NCBI RefSeq assembly: GCF_000233715.2
Contig: NC_021184.1
Location: 2,814,001-2,878,000, forward strand
Length of the DNA stretch: 64,000 nucleotides
DNA from: Desulfoscipio gibsoniae DSM 7213
Lineage (GTDB): Bacteria > Bacillota > Desulfotomaculia > Desulfotomaculales > Desulfallaceae
Direction of reading: 5' to 3'
The notes beneath the pieces were generated by a model. It searched no databases, was not told the DNA's origin, and saw only the letters and a list, made by a program, of their open reading frames with translations. Positions 15,361 to 23,527 of the stretch are shown here, piece after piece. How positions within the stretch are numbered: the stretch's first letter is position 1; each line of letters starts with the position of its first letter. The translations under genes were made by a program, and so were the position numbers.

Positions 15361-16171
15361 CCCTAACGCGCTAAAAATACTGCATGCCGGCGCGCTGAGA
15401 AAGCCCATCAAAGAGTGCATCCATATCCTTTGGGAAAGATACCCCGATCTAAAGGTGGAACTGGATTACGCCGGTTCCCGGGCCTGCGCCAAAGCAGTGG
15501 CGGAAGGCAAAATTGTGGATGTAATTGCACTGGCGGATTACCAGGTGTTTAACGATTTTTTGATACCCCGGTTTGTTGACATGTCCTTTGTTTTTGCCAC
15601 CGATCAAATGGTGTTGGCCTTTGATGAATTTTCTACAGGCAGCAACCAAATCAACGGCCAAAACTGGATGGATGTACTGCTGGGCAATCCAACCATAAAG
15701 TACGCGCGTTCCGATCACCGTCTTGACCCTTGCGGTTACCGCACTTTAATACTGTGGCAGTTGGCAGAAGAATATTACCGTAGGCCTGGTTTATATCAAT
15801 TATTGGAAAATGGTTGGAGTAATTTGTATCCTAAATCCCTCGATCTGGCCGTGGCTCTGATGGAGGGTAAAATTGACTATGGTTTTGAGTACCTTTCCGT
15901 GGCCAAACAAATGGATTTTCTATATATACAGTTTCCGCCCGAGATTAATCTTAGCGACCCCCGTTTTGCAGATCATTACGCCCGGGCCAAAGTATCCATT
16001 GAGGGTAATTACCCCGGCCTGGAAACAGTAATCACGGGTGCTCCCATTGAATTCTCCGTGGCTATACCCAAAAACTCCAATCAAAAGGAATTGGCTCAAG
16101 AGTTTATTGATATTCTTACAGGGCCACGAGGAGAAGAAATATTGGAAACAAATGGGTTAATTCCATGTTAA
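15350..16171 (+). CDS. WtpA/ModA-like oxyanion-binding protein without signal peptide
   Basis: 273 residues of periplasmic-binding-protein fold, closest in pattern to the tungstate/molybdate protein WtpA: KILHAGALRKPIKE at 9-22, the YAGSRACAKAVAEGK loop, DVIALADYQVF, and DHRLDPCGYRTLILWQLAE near 123-141, where the DPCGYR stretch is a WtpA hallmark. Real WtpA/ModA proteins are secreted lipoproteins; this one starts MKTDPNALKILHAG with no signal sequence and is fixed by an 11-base overlap with padR. So it is predicted to be cytosolic and may act as an anion sensor or buffer rather than a transporter part. No permease or ATPase gene is adjacent. Confidence 0.75.
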   Translation: MKTDPNALKILHAGALRKPIKECIHILWERYPDLKVELDYAGSRACAKAVAEGKIVDVIALADYQVFNDFLIPRFVDMSFVFATDQMVLAFDEFSTGSNQINGQNWMDVLLGNPTIKYARSDHRLDPCGYRTLILWQLAEEYYRRPGLYQLLENGWSNLYPKSLDLAVALMEGKIDYGFEYLSVAKQMDFLYIQFPPEINLSDPRFADHYARAKVSIEGNYPGLETVITGAPIEFSVAIPKNSNQKELAQEFIDILTGPRGEEILETNGLIPC

Positions 16172-16230
16172 CAGGGTTTCACCGGCAAATTTAACACCAA
16201 ACGAAGGAAGATATTATTTCCATAGAATAA

Positions 16231-16250
16231 AAAATGGCAGCTGCCATTTT
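16231..16250. promoter_or_regulatory. Perfect 20-bp palindrome before the TauE/SafE gene
   Basis: AAAATGGCAG followed directly by its complement CTGCCATTTT, with no loop. A hairpin without a loop is less likely than a protein-binding dyad. It lies 31 bases before the TTG start of the exporter gene. It could also act as a weak terminator for the preceding gene. Confidence 0.45.
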
Positions 16251-16280
16251 GTTAAAATTAATAGAAAGAGGTGCATATAA

Positions 16281-17249
16281 TTGTTTTTCCCCGTTTCCGG
16301 TGTGGAAATTAATCCGCTGATCCCCCCGCTGGTGGCTTTTATTGTCTCGTCAATAACCGCCTCCGCCGGAGTGTCCGGCGCATTTTTACTGTTGCCTTTT
16401 CAGGTAAGTGTGCTGCATTACACCAGCCCTTCGGTCAGCCCAACCAATTTGATTTATAATATAGTGGCTATTCCAGGTGGTTTATACAGGTTTATTAAAG
16501 AGGGGCGAATGGCCTGGCCGCTGACCTGGGTAGTATCTATCGGTACTTTACCGGGAGTTTTCTTGGGTTCATGGGTGAGGATAGAGTATCTGCCCGATCC
16601 CCGTTCGTTTAAATTATTCATGGGCGGCGTATTGCTGTATCTGGGAATCAAAATAATCACCGAGTTTACCGGCGGCTCTAAAAAACAAAAGGCGCAAAAT
16701 AAAGCGCTAGAGCAAAAGTTTAAAGAACGGGTAGCTAAGATTAAGGCAGAAAGCAACCAAAAAATAGCAGCCGGGCTGCCGGCTGACGCTGTGGTGAAAA
16801 CCAAAAGCTTTTCTATGACTAAGATTGAATATGAATTCTGGGGAGAGACTTACTCTTTCAGCACCGTGACCATTTTCACGCTGGCACTGGCGGTGGGATT
16901 AATCGGTGGCATCTACGGTATTGGCGGTGGCGCTATCATTGCTCCATTTTGTGTTTCTATTCTGGGTCTGCCCGTTTACACCGTAGCCGGGGCGGCTCTG
17001 GCAGGGACGTTCCTTACCTCCATAGCGGGAGTGATATTTTACTCCATTTTAGCAATGACCGCCGTGGGCGCGTCCGCCAATGTGGCACCCGACTGGGCGC
17101 TGGGTGCGCTGTTCGGGGTCGGCGGCCTGCTCGGGACATACTGCGGCGCGTATATTCAAAAATATTTAAAAGAGAACATTGTCAAGGTAATCATGGCAGC
17201 CTTAATTTTGTTCCTCGCACTGCAGTACATTGTTCAGTTCTTCCTTTAA
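16281..17249 (+). CDS. TauE/SafE-family anion permease
   Basis: 322 residues from a TTG with AAAGAGGTG eight bases upstream. Eight or so membrane helices lie in two repeats, each with the family's Gly-rich core (FIVSSITASAGVSGAFLLLP in the first, LIGGIYGIGGGAIIAPF in the second), separated by a charged cytosolic loop of about 60 residues rich in Lys and Gln (130-185). The family exports sulfite, sulfoacetate or related C1/C2 sulfonates and other anions. The upstream WtpA-like and PadR genes make an oxyanion substrate plausible. In a sulfite-reducing cell sulfite export is attractive but unproven. Confidence 0.85.
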   Translation: MFFPVSGVEINPLIPPLVAFIVSSITASAGVSGAFLLLPFQVSVLHYTSPSVSPTNLIYNIVAIPGGLYRFIKEGRMAWPLTWVVSIGTLPGVFLGSWVRIEYLPDPRSFKLFMGGVLLYLGIKIITEFTGGSKKQKAQNKALEQKFKERVAKIKAESNQKIAAGLPADAVVKTKSFSMTKIEYEFWGETYSFSTVTIFTLALAVGLIGGIYGIGGGAIIAPFCVSILGLPVYTVAGAALAGTFLTSIAGVIFYSILAMTAVGASANVAPDWALGALFGVGGLLGTYCGAYIQKYLKENIVKVIMAALILFLALQYIVQFFL

Positions 17250-17254
17250 AGATG

Positions 17255-17312
17255 CCAGCATGTATAGATGCCTGCATGCTGGTTGGACGTATTTATGGTA
17301 ATAATTTTTTTT
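17255..17312 (+). terminator. Possible terminator after the permease gene
   Basis: Arms CCAGCATG (17255-17262) and CATGCTGG (17275-17282); a run of T occurs about 20 bases later, farther than usual. Confidence 0.35.
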
Positions 17313-17422
17313 TAATCGTCATAAAAAAAAGATAACCTCCTAAATTTATATATTAATCCTCTATAAGCCTTTCGATTATCTGCGGTTAAACAATTATAAG
17401 ATTAAGATTATGACAACTAATG

Positions 17423-17453
17423 GAATAATCTCCATCTAAGATGGAGATTATTC
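17423..17453. repeat. 31-bp near-perfect inverted repeat
   Basis: Two exact 15-base arms (GAATAATCTCCATCT and its complement) around a single A. It lies between the convergent permease and ftsY genes but lacks a T run on either side, so it is either a weak bidirectional terminator or a protein-binding dyad. Confidence 0.5.
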
Positions 17454-17510
17454 TACGCCCAATTATTCAATCGCTAGAAAATAATTGATGCTCTAGTTCT
17501 TTCATTAAAA

Positions 17511-18452
17511 TTAACCTACCTGCTCCACAGCTTTGTTTTCCCTTTCGAACAGTGCATCGGCAAATTCCCGGGCATCAAAGGGACGCAAATCGTCTATGCC
17601 CTCGCCGACACCAATCATCTTGATAGGTATATCCAAACCCTGTTTAATGGCAATTACCACACCGCCCTTAGCAGTGCCGTCCAATTTGGTCAGGGCTACC
17701 CCGGTCACCCCCACGGCCTCTTTAAAAAGGCTGGCCTGGCTGATGGCATTTTGCCCTGTGGTGGCATCCAGCACCAGCAGCACCTCATGAGGGGCATTCG
17801 GCATTTCCCGGCCCAGCACCCGGTGCACCTTCTTCAATTCCTCCATCAGGTTACTTTTGGTGTGCAGCCGGCCCGCAGTATCTACGATAAGCACATCAAT
17901 TTTCCTGGCCCGGGCAGCCTGCAGCGAATCAAAGGCTACCGCGGCGGGATCGGAGCCCTCGGAGTGCTTAATTACAGCCACCCCCACCCGGTTGCCCCAT
18001 ATTTCCAGCTGGTCTATGGCTGCCGCCCGGAAGGTATCCGCAGCGCTAAGCAATACACTTTTACCGTTTTCCTTGTAATAGTGAGCCAATTTGCCTATGG
18101 TAGTGGTCTTGCCCACGCCGTTGACACCCACCACCATAATTACCGCCGGCTGTTCGCCATCTATATTTAATGATGTTGTTTCCTCGCCTAAAATTCCCTG
18201 GATAAGCTCCTTTAATACAGCCCGTAATTCCTCCGGTTCACCAATCCGGCGTTTTTTAACTTCGCCGCGTAGATTTTCCACCAGCTCCAGCGCTGCATCA
18301 ATACCTACGTCAGCCTGGATCAGTGCTTCTTCCAGCTCTTCGTATAATTCTTCATCGATTACCTTGCGACCAGTGACTATAGAATCAATTTTTTCGACAA
18401 AATTTTTTCTAGTTTTACTCAGGCTATCCTTTAACTTATTAAAAAAACCCAT
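17511..18452 (-). CDS. ftsY: Signal recognition particle receptor FtsY
   Basis: 313 residues from the ATG at 18452 (GGGAGG upstream). The N domain (about 1-95) is a charged helical bundle; the GTPase G domain follows with GVNGVGKTTTIGK at 109-121, then DTFRAAA, DTAGRLHTKSNLMEEL, the specificity motif TKLDGTAKGG and the closing GVGEGIDDLRPF. FtsY docks ribosome-SRP complexes at the membrane. It lacks the long acidic A domain of enterobacteria, as usual in Firmicutes. It follows rnc in the same direction, the common acpP-fabF-rnc-ftsY order. Confidence 0.97.
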   Translation of the reverse strand: MGFFNKLKDSLSKTRKNFVEKIDSIVTGRKVIDEELYEELEEALIQADVGIDAALELVENLRGEVKKRRIGEPEELRAVLKELIQGILGEETTSLNIDGEQPAVIMVVGVNGVGKTTTIGKLAHYYKENGKSVLLSAADTFRAAAIDQLEIWGNRVGVAVIKHSEGSDPAAVAFDSLQAARARKIDVLIVDTAGRLHTKSNLMEELKKVHRVLGREMPNAPHEVLLVLDATTGQNAISQASLFKEAVGVTGVALTKLDGTAKGGVVIAIKQGLDIPIKMIGVGEGIDDLRPFDAREFADALFERENKAVEQVG

Positions 18453-18515
18453 AATATATAAACCTCCCGGTTTAATCGCTATGCGCACTGCTCTGCAATA
18501 AGCGCAAAAACCGCG

Positions 18516-19256
18516 CTATGCATTACTTATTAGGCTATTGCTTTTCATTGCGTTATTTCGCTTGTGCTTCTCCAGCGCCATTTTAGCCGCTTGCTGTTCC
18601 GCTTCCTTTTTAGTCCGGCCACGCCCCCAGCCCAGTCTTTTATCCCGGTATTCCACAGCCGCCGTAAATATTTTATCATGATCGGGGCCTTCTTCATCAA
18701 TAATAAAATAGTGGATGGGATCGGCGCTTTTACGCTGCAATATTTCCTGCAAATCAGTCTTATAATCCCGTACTGTTTGACCTGACTTTACCTCTTCAAT
18801 AATATCGGCCAACTGCTGCAGCACCACCCGGCGGGCCTCTTCCAACCCCGCATCCAGGTAAACAGAACCCAGCAAAGCTTCAAAGGCATCAGCCAGCAAC
18901 GAAGGTCTTTCCCGCCCGCCGGAGCGCTCTTCACCCCGCCCCATGAACAGATAACGGCCCAATTCCAGGCGGCGGGCCACCGTGGCCAGAGAAGGCTCGC
19001 ATACCGTTAGGGCACGCATTTTGGTAAGTTCGCCTTCTGTCTTGTGGGGGAAGCTGCGGTAATAATAGTCACTGATAATCAACTCAAGGACAGCATCACC
19101 CAAGAATTCCAATCTTTCATTGTTATGCTCTTCCCGGCCACGGTTTTCATATGTAAAGGAGCTGTGCACAAGCGCCAGGCGCAGCAGTTCCGGGTTGCGC
19201 CAAACGAAGTGCACTTTTTTCTGCAAATCATCAATTATATTGGCTAACTGCTCCAT
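18516..19256 (-). CDS. rnc: Ribonuclease III
   Basis: 246 residues. The RNase III signature NERLEFLGDAVLELI lies near 46-60 with the catalytic acidic residues, and a second acidic site ADAFEALLGSVYLDAG is near 128. The double-stranded RNA binding domain follows (about 163-232: DYKTDLQEILQRK ... GRTKKEAEQQAAKMAL). It processes rRNA precursors and structured mRNAs. It starts one base after the fabF stop, so the two are translated together. Confidence 0.97.
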   Translation of the reverse strand: MEQLANIIDDLQKKVHFVWRNPELLRLALVHSSFTYENRGREEHNNERLEFLGDAVLELIISDYYYRSFPHKTEGELTKMRALTVCEPSLATVARRLELGRYLFMGRGEERSGGRERPSLLADAFEALLGSVYLDAGLEEARRVVLQQLADIIEEVKSGQTVRDYKTDLQEILQRKSADPIHYFIIDEEGPDHDKIFTAAVEYRDKRLGWGRGRTKKEAEQQAAKMALEKHKRNNAMKSNSLISNA

Positions 19257-19257
19257 G

Positions 19258-20511
19258 TTAAATATTCCTTTCCGCAGTAAACCTTTCTATAACCAGTGTG
19301 GCGTTATGCCCACCAAAACCAAAGGAATTGGTTAATGTTACTGCTACATCGGCCCGGCGGGCATTATTGGGCACGTAGTCCAGATCACATTCCGGATCAG
19401 GGTTGGTCAAGTTAATGGTTGGAGGAATCAATCCCTTTTTGATAACCAGCGCACATACCACCGCTTCCAGACCACCGGCAGCCCCCAGCAAGTGCCCGGT
19501 CATGGACTTGGTTGAACTGATTATCAGTTGCCCGGCATGTTCGCCAAAAACTTCTTTGATGGCCAGGGTTTCCAACTTATCCCCCAGCAATGTGGAGGTG
19601 CCATGGGCGTTAATATAATCCACTTGATCAGGTTTAATGCCGGCATCCTCCAGGGCCATGCGCATGGACAGCACTGCGCCCGCGCCCTCGGGATCAGGAG
19701 CAGTGATATGATAAGCATCGCAGGAAGCGCCATACCCCGTGATCTCAGCCAGTATATCGGCACCCCGGGCCAAAGCATGCTCCATTTCCTCTAAAACCAA
19801 TATTACCGCACCTTCGGCAATTACAAAGCCATTACGGCCTATATCAAAGGGACGACTGGCCCCGGCAGGGTCATCATTACGGGTGGAAAGGGCTTTCATG
19901 GAACAAAAACCTGCTACGGCCAGCGGTGTAATGGGTGCCTCGGTGCCCCCACTAAGCATTATATCAGCCTGCCCGCGCTGGATCACTTTAAAAGCATCCC
20001 CGAGGGCGTTGGCACTGGAAGCGCAGGCGCTGGTGGTGGTAACGTTACAGCCGCGCAGCCCGTAATTAATGGCCACCCGACCGGAAGCCATGTTGGAGAT
20101 CATCATAGGTATAAATAGCGGACTCACCCGGCCCGGACCGCGGTCCATCAGCACCCGGTGTTGTTCCTCCAAAGTTTCGATACCGCCCACACCGGAACCC
20201 AAAATAACCCCTGCACGGGCGCGGTTGATTCTATTCATATCCAGCCCGGCGTTTTCTACGGCCATGGTAGTCGCCGCCACGGCAAAGTGGGTAAAGCGAT
20301 CCATCCGGCGGGCCTCTTTGCGGTCAATAAAGTCCGTGGGGTTAAAATTTTTCACTTCAGCCGCAATTTTACTGCTATATCCTGTTGTGTCAAACCGGGT
20401 AATTGGTCCTACACCGCTAATACCGCCGGTAAGATTACCCCAGAAATCATCCAGGTTATTTCCCACCGGGGTAACCGCCCCGATACCGGTAATTACTACT
20501 CTTTTAAACAA
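19258..20511 (-). CDS. fabF: 3-oxoacyl-ACP synthase II (KAS II)
   Basis: 417 residues from a TTG with GGGAGG upstream. The thiolase-fold Cys-His-His triad is visible: SACASSANAL with Cys163, NAHGTSTLLGD near 306 and GHLLGAAGG near 343. It elongates acyl-ACP with malonyl-ACP in type II fatty acid synthesis. It is separated from acpP by a strong hairpin (20566-20598), so its level may be lower than that of the upstream fab genes or be reset by its own promoter. Confidence 0.97.
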   Translation of the reverse strand: MFKRVVITGIGAVTPVGNNLDDFWGNLTGGISGVGPITRFDTTGYSSKIAAEVKNFNPTDFIDRKEARRMDRFTHFAVAATTMAVENAGLDMNRINRARAGVILGSGVGGIETLEEQHRVLMDRGPGRVSPLFIPMMISNMASGRVAINYGLRGCNVTTTSACASSANALGDAFKVIQRGQADIMLSGGTEAPITPLAVAGFCSMKALSTRNDDPAGASRPFDIGRNGFVIAEGAVILVLEEMEHALARGADILAEITGYGASCDAYHITAPDPEGAGAVLSMRMALEDAGIKPDQVDYINAHGTSTLLGDKLETLAIKEVFGEHAGQLIISSTKSMTGHLLGAAGGLEAVVCALVIKKGLIPPTINLTNPDPECDLDYVPNNARRADVAVTLTNSFGFGGHNATLVIERFTAERNI

Positions 20512-20565
20512 TACAAAACCTCCCGGAGGTCAAAATTAAAATGATTAGATATATTATATGATTCA

Positions 20566-20598
20566 AAAAAGCCCACCGGTGAACCGGCGGGGCTTTTT
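20566..20598 (-). terminator. Terminator/attenuator between acpP and fabF
   Basis: Arms AAAAAGCCCACCGGT and ACCGGCGGGGCTTTTT with a two-base loop and one mismatch; on the minus strand it ends in a run of T. It directly follows the acpP stop and could partly end the fapR-acpP transcript. Confidence 0.75.
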
Positions 20599-20603
20599 AC
20601 TTT

Positions 20604-20837
20604 TTATTGATGATCCTTGATGTATTGCACAGCTTCTCCCACTTTGCGGATCTTTTCTGCATCTTCATCGGGAATCTGCAGCTCGAATGTTTCTTCTAAA
20701 GCCATGACCAGTTCCACAATATCCAAAGAGTCCGCCCCCAGGTCATCCACAAATGAAGCTTCAAGCTTTACATCTTCAGGTTCTACACCCAGTTGTTCAA
20801 TTATTATTTCCTTTACCTTTTCAAATATGTCCGCCAC
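20604..20837 (-). CDS. acpP: Acyl carrier protein
   Basis: 77 residues from a GTG with GAGGGGGTG upstream. The acidic four-helix protein carries the phosphopantetheine site [10 protein letters not shown] with Ser37. It holds growing fatty acyl chains for FabH, FabF, FabG and FabK, all encoded alongside. Length and motif match the family exactly. A hairpin follows the stop codon. Confidence 0.97.
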   Translation of the reverse strand: MADIFEKVKEIIIEQLGVEPEDVKLEASFVDDLGADSLDIVELVMALEETFELQIPDEDAEKIRKVGEAVQYIKDHQ

Positions 20838-20888
20838 AATTTCACCCCCTCTCGAGACACGAATAAGGTAAACAATTAAAAACTTATT

Positions 20889-21632
20889 TTACAAAATCAT
20901 GCCACCATCCACCACAATAACCTGCCCGGTTATATAAGCAGCTCCATCCCCTGCCAAAAAGGCTACCGCGGCGGCTACATCTTCCGGAGAACCCAGTCGC
21001 CCCATGGGGACGCTGCTTAAAAGCTGGGCCTTATTATCCTCCGTCAGGCCGGCGGTCATATCCGTGTCAATATATCCAGGAGCCACGGAATTAACCGTAA
21101 TATTGCGGGAACCAATCTCCCTGGCCAGGGATTTGGTAAAACCAATCAAGCCCGCCTTGGCCGCAGCGTAATTGCTCTGCCCGGGGTTGCCGGTCAGTGC
21201 CACCACCGAGCTAATATTGATTATGCGACCCCAGCGTGCTTTTAGCATGGGGCGCAATATCGCCTTGGCACAATGGTAGGCTCCCTTTAAATTGGTATTG
21301 ATCACCGCATCCCAATCCTGCTCCTGCAAGCGGGGCAATAGATTGTCACGGGTAATACCAGCGTTATTGACCAGTATATCAATGCGCCCAAATTTTTGCA
21401 GCACCTGCTGCATCATGGCATTGACCTGTTCATGATCGGCCACATCAGCCTGGATTACCAGCGCTTCAACACCAAGCTCACGTACCAGAGCGGCAGTTTC
21501 TTCAGCCGCGCCGGCATTACCGGCGTAATTCACCACCACATTGGCACCCCGCCCGGCCAAAGCCACAGCCGCAGCACGTCCAATGCCCCTGGAGGATCCG
21601 GTAACCACGGCTACTTTTCCGCCAAGCTCCAT
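20889..21632 (-). CDS. fabG: 3-oxoacyl-ACP reductase
   Basis: 247 residues of short-chain dehydrogenase fold. The NADPH-binding motif TGSSRGIGRA is at 11-20, NNAG at 89-92, and the catalytic Ser142, Tyr155 and Lys159 (INISS, YAAAKAG) are all present. It reduces 3-oxoacyl-ACP in the first reductive step of elongation. Its ATG directly follows the fabD stop (TAAATG), with GGAGGCGG inside the end of fabD as ribosome site. Confidence 0.97.
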   Translation of the reverse strand: MELGGKVAVVTGSSRGIGRAAAVALAGRGANVVVNYAGNAGAAEETAALVRELGVEALVIQADVADHEQVNAMMQQVLQKFGRIDILVNNAGITRDNLLPRLQEQDWDAVINTNLKGAYHCAKAILRPMLKARWGRIINISSVVALTGNPGQSNYAAAKAGLIGFTKSLAREIGSRNITVNSVAPGYIDTDMTAGLTEDNKAQLLSSVPMGRLGSPEDVAAAVAFLAGDGAAYITGQVIVVDGGMIL

Positions 21633-22571
21633 TTATACCGCCTCCTTCAGCCGGGCAATAATTTGTTCCGGTTCTCCCTCACCGTTGAAATTAATAAATT
21701 GGCTCTGCTTATTTATCTTTTTCAGTAAACCGGTAAGTACCTGCCCCGGCCCCACTTCCACAAACATATTATATCCATCGGCTATGAGCCGGCGTATGCT
21801 TTGTTCCCACATTACCGGACCGGATACCTGCCGGATCAGTGCATCTCGCACCTGCTGCGCAGTGGTAACATAATCAGCGTTAATGTTAGCCACCACCGGT
21901 ATCGCCGGATCCGTGATCTCCACCCGGGCAAGTTCAGCCACCAACCTTTCACCGGCAGGTGTCATCATACTGCTGTGGAAAGGAGCACTGACCTGCAATA
22001 ATATACAGCGACGTGCGCCCATGCTTTTGAATATTTCCTGCGCTTTTTTCAGCGCCTGGTTTTCACCGGCAACAACCACCTGCCCAGGGCAGTTGAAATT
22101 GGCCGCCTCCACTGTACCGGCTTGGGCAGCCAGGCGACAGCCTTCCTCTACTTGCTCGGGTGTAAGTCCCAGCACAGCCATCATGCCACCATGGCCCAGG
22201 GGAACCGCCTCCTGCATAAACTGCCCGCGCATCCGCACAAGCCGCACCGCATCGCCGAAATCTATGGCTCCCGCCGCTACCAGTGCGGAATATTCGCCCA
22301 AGCTGTGCCCTGCAGCTGCCGCTGGCCGGATACCTGCCTTTTTAATAAGCTCATGCATAGCTATACTAGCGGTTAAAATAGCAGGCTGCGCATTAATAGT
22401 TTTTTGCAATTCATCCGCCGGACCCTCAAAAATCAATTCAGTCAGGGCAAAACCCAATGCACGGTCGGCTGTTTCAAATATTTCCCGCACAAAGTCATAT
22501 TTATCAAATAAAGATTTGCCCATACCTACATATTGCGATCCCTGACCTGGAAAAATATATGCCAGCAACAT
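21633..22571 (-). CDS. fabD: Malonyl-CoA:ACP transacylase
   Basis: 312 residues from the ATG at 22571 (GGTGGTGA upstream). The sequence opens FPGQGSQYVGMGKSL; the active-site GHSLGEYSAL has Ser90, with the partner His in SAPFHSSMM near 200 and the substrate Arg in VRMRGQFMQ. It loads malonyl groups onto ACP. The ATG overlaps the fabK stop (TAATG). Confidence 0.97.
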   Translation of the reverse strand: MLLAYIFPGQGSQYVGMGKSLFDKYDFVREIFETADRALGFALTELIFEGPADELQKTINAQPAILTASIAMHELIKKAGIRPAAAAGHSLGEYSALVAAGAIDFGDAVRLVRMRGQFMQEAVPLGHGGMMAVLGLTPEQVEEGCRLAAQAGTVEAANFNCPGQVVVAGENQALKKAQEIFKSMGARRCILLQVSAPFHSSMMTPAGERLVAELARVEITDPAIPVVANINADYVTTAQQVRDALIRQVSGPVMWEQSIRRLIADGYNMFVEVGPGQVLTGLLKKINKQSQFINFNGEGEPEQIIARLKEAV

Positions 22572-23515
22572 TAATTCACCACCTTGCTGCAAATATTACG
22601 AATAATATTTTCTGCATCGTTTAGTACATTATTAATAATATCCCTGGTCGGCTCCACCTGCCGCACCATGGCAGCGACCTGCCCGGCCATAACCGAACCC
22701 ATATCTGTATCGCCATCCACCATGGCCTGTTTTAGACGCCCAGCACCCAGCTTTTCAAATTCCTCAGCAGGGGCACAGCACTCTTCAAGCTCGATAAACT
22801 TTTTAGCCAGCTTGTTTTTCAACACCCTGACAGGGTGGCCGGTGGGCCGTCCTGTGACAATGGTATCCCGGTCCCGGGCCTTAATAACCACTTCCTTGAC
22901 CCGTTCATGGACAGTGCACTCCCGGGCACAAATAAAGCGGGTACCCATTTGCACGCCCTCAGCCCCCAACATTAAAGCCGCGGCCATTCCCCGGCCATCG
23001 CAAATACCTCCGGCCGCAATCACTGGTACATCCACGGCATCCACAACCTGGGGCACCAGGGCCATGGTAGTCAGTTCCCCCACATGCCCGCCGGATTCCA
23101 TCCCCTCGGCAATTAATGCATCAACGCCAGAACGAGCAAGCCTTTTAGCCAGGGCTACCGCGGATACCACGGGGACTACTTTGATTCCGGCATTGTGTAA
23201 TAAATTTAAGTATTTGCCCGGATTACCCGCTCCGGTGGTAATCACCGCAACCCTTTCCTCAACCAATAGCTGGATAATTTCTTCGGCGTGGGGTGAAAGC
23301 AGCATTACATTAACCCCGAAAGGCTTACCAGTTAGCTCCTTAACCTTATGCACTTGATCCCGCACCCACTGGGGCGGAGCCTGGCCTGATCCAATAATAC
23401 CCAGCCCGCCGGCCTCGCTTACTGCGGCAACCAGCTCGGCGCTGGAAACCCAGGCCATACCTCCCTGCAGAACAGGATATTCTATGCCCAGTAAATCGCA
23501 TATGCGTGTTCTAAT
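22571..23515 (-). CDS. fabK: Enoyl-ACP reductase II (FMN-dependent)
   Basis: About 314 residues of the 2-nitropropane dioxygenase-like TIM barrel. Visible are QGGMAWVSSAELVAAVSEAG, GVNVMLLSP, VITTGAGNPGKY, EGMESGGHVG (phosphate/FMN loop) and AAGGICDGRGMAAALMLGA. FabK carries out the last reduction of elongation and is naturally triclosan-resistant; no fabI is in the window. The expected N-terminus (IRTRICDLLGIEYPVL) has no ATG, GTG or TTG: between the in-frame TAG at 23530 and the internal ATG at 23458 the best start is ATT at 23513-23515, seven bases after GGAGGGG. Starting at 23458 would delete the first beta strand. Confidence 0.93.
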   Translation of the reverse strand: MRTRICDLLGIEYPVLQGGMAWVSSAELVAAVSEAGGLGIIGSGQAPPQWVRDQVHKVKELTGKPFGVNVMLLSPHAEEIIQLLVEERVAVITTGAGNPGKYLNLLHNAGIKVVPVVSAVALAKRLARSGVDALIAEGMESGGHVGELTTMALVPQVVDAVDVPVIAAGGICDGRGMAAALMLGAEGVQMGTRFICARECTVHERVKEVVIKARDRDTIVTGRPTGHPVRVLKNKLAKKFIELEECCAPAEEFEKLGAGRLKQAMVDGDTDMGSVMAGQVAAMVRQVEPTRDIINNVLNDAENIIRNICSKVVN

Positions 23516-23527
23516 GCCTTTCCCCTC

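Noticed and set aside
16231-16250. Palindrome as a rho-independent terminator
   Set aside because: No loop and only a short T run; kept as a possible operator instead.
20069-22545. Several long plus-strand frames opposite fabF, fabG and fabD
   Set aside because: They are shadows of GC-rich coding genes; products are Ser/Ala/Pro-rich without motifs or ribosome sites.
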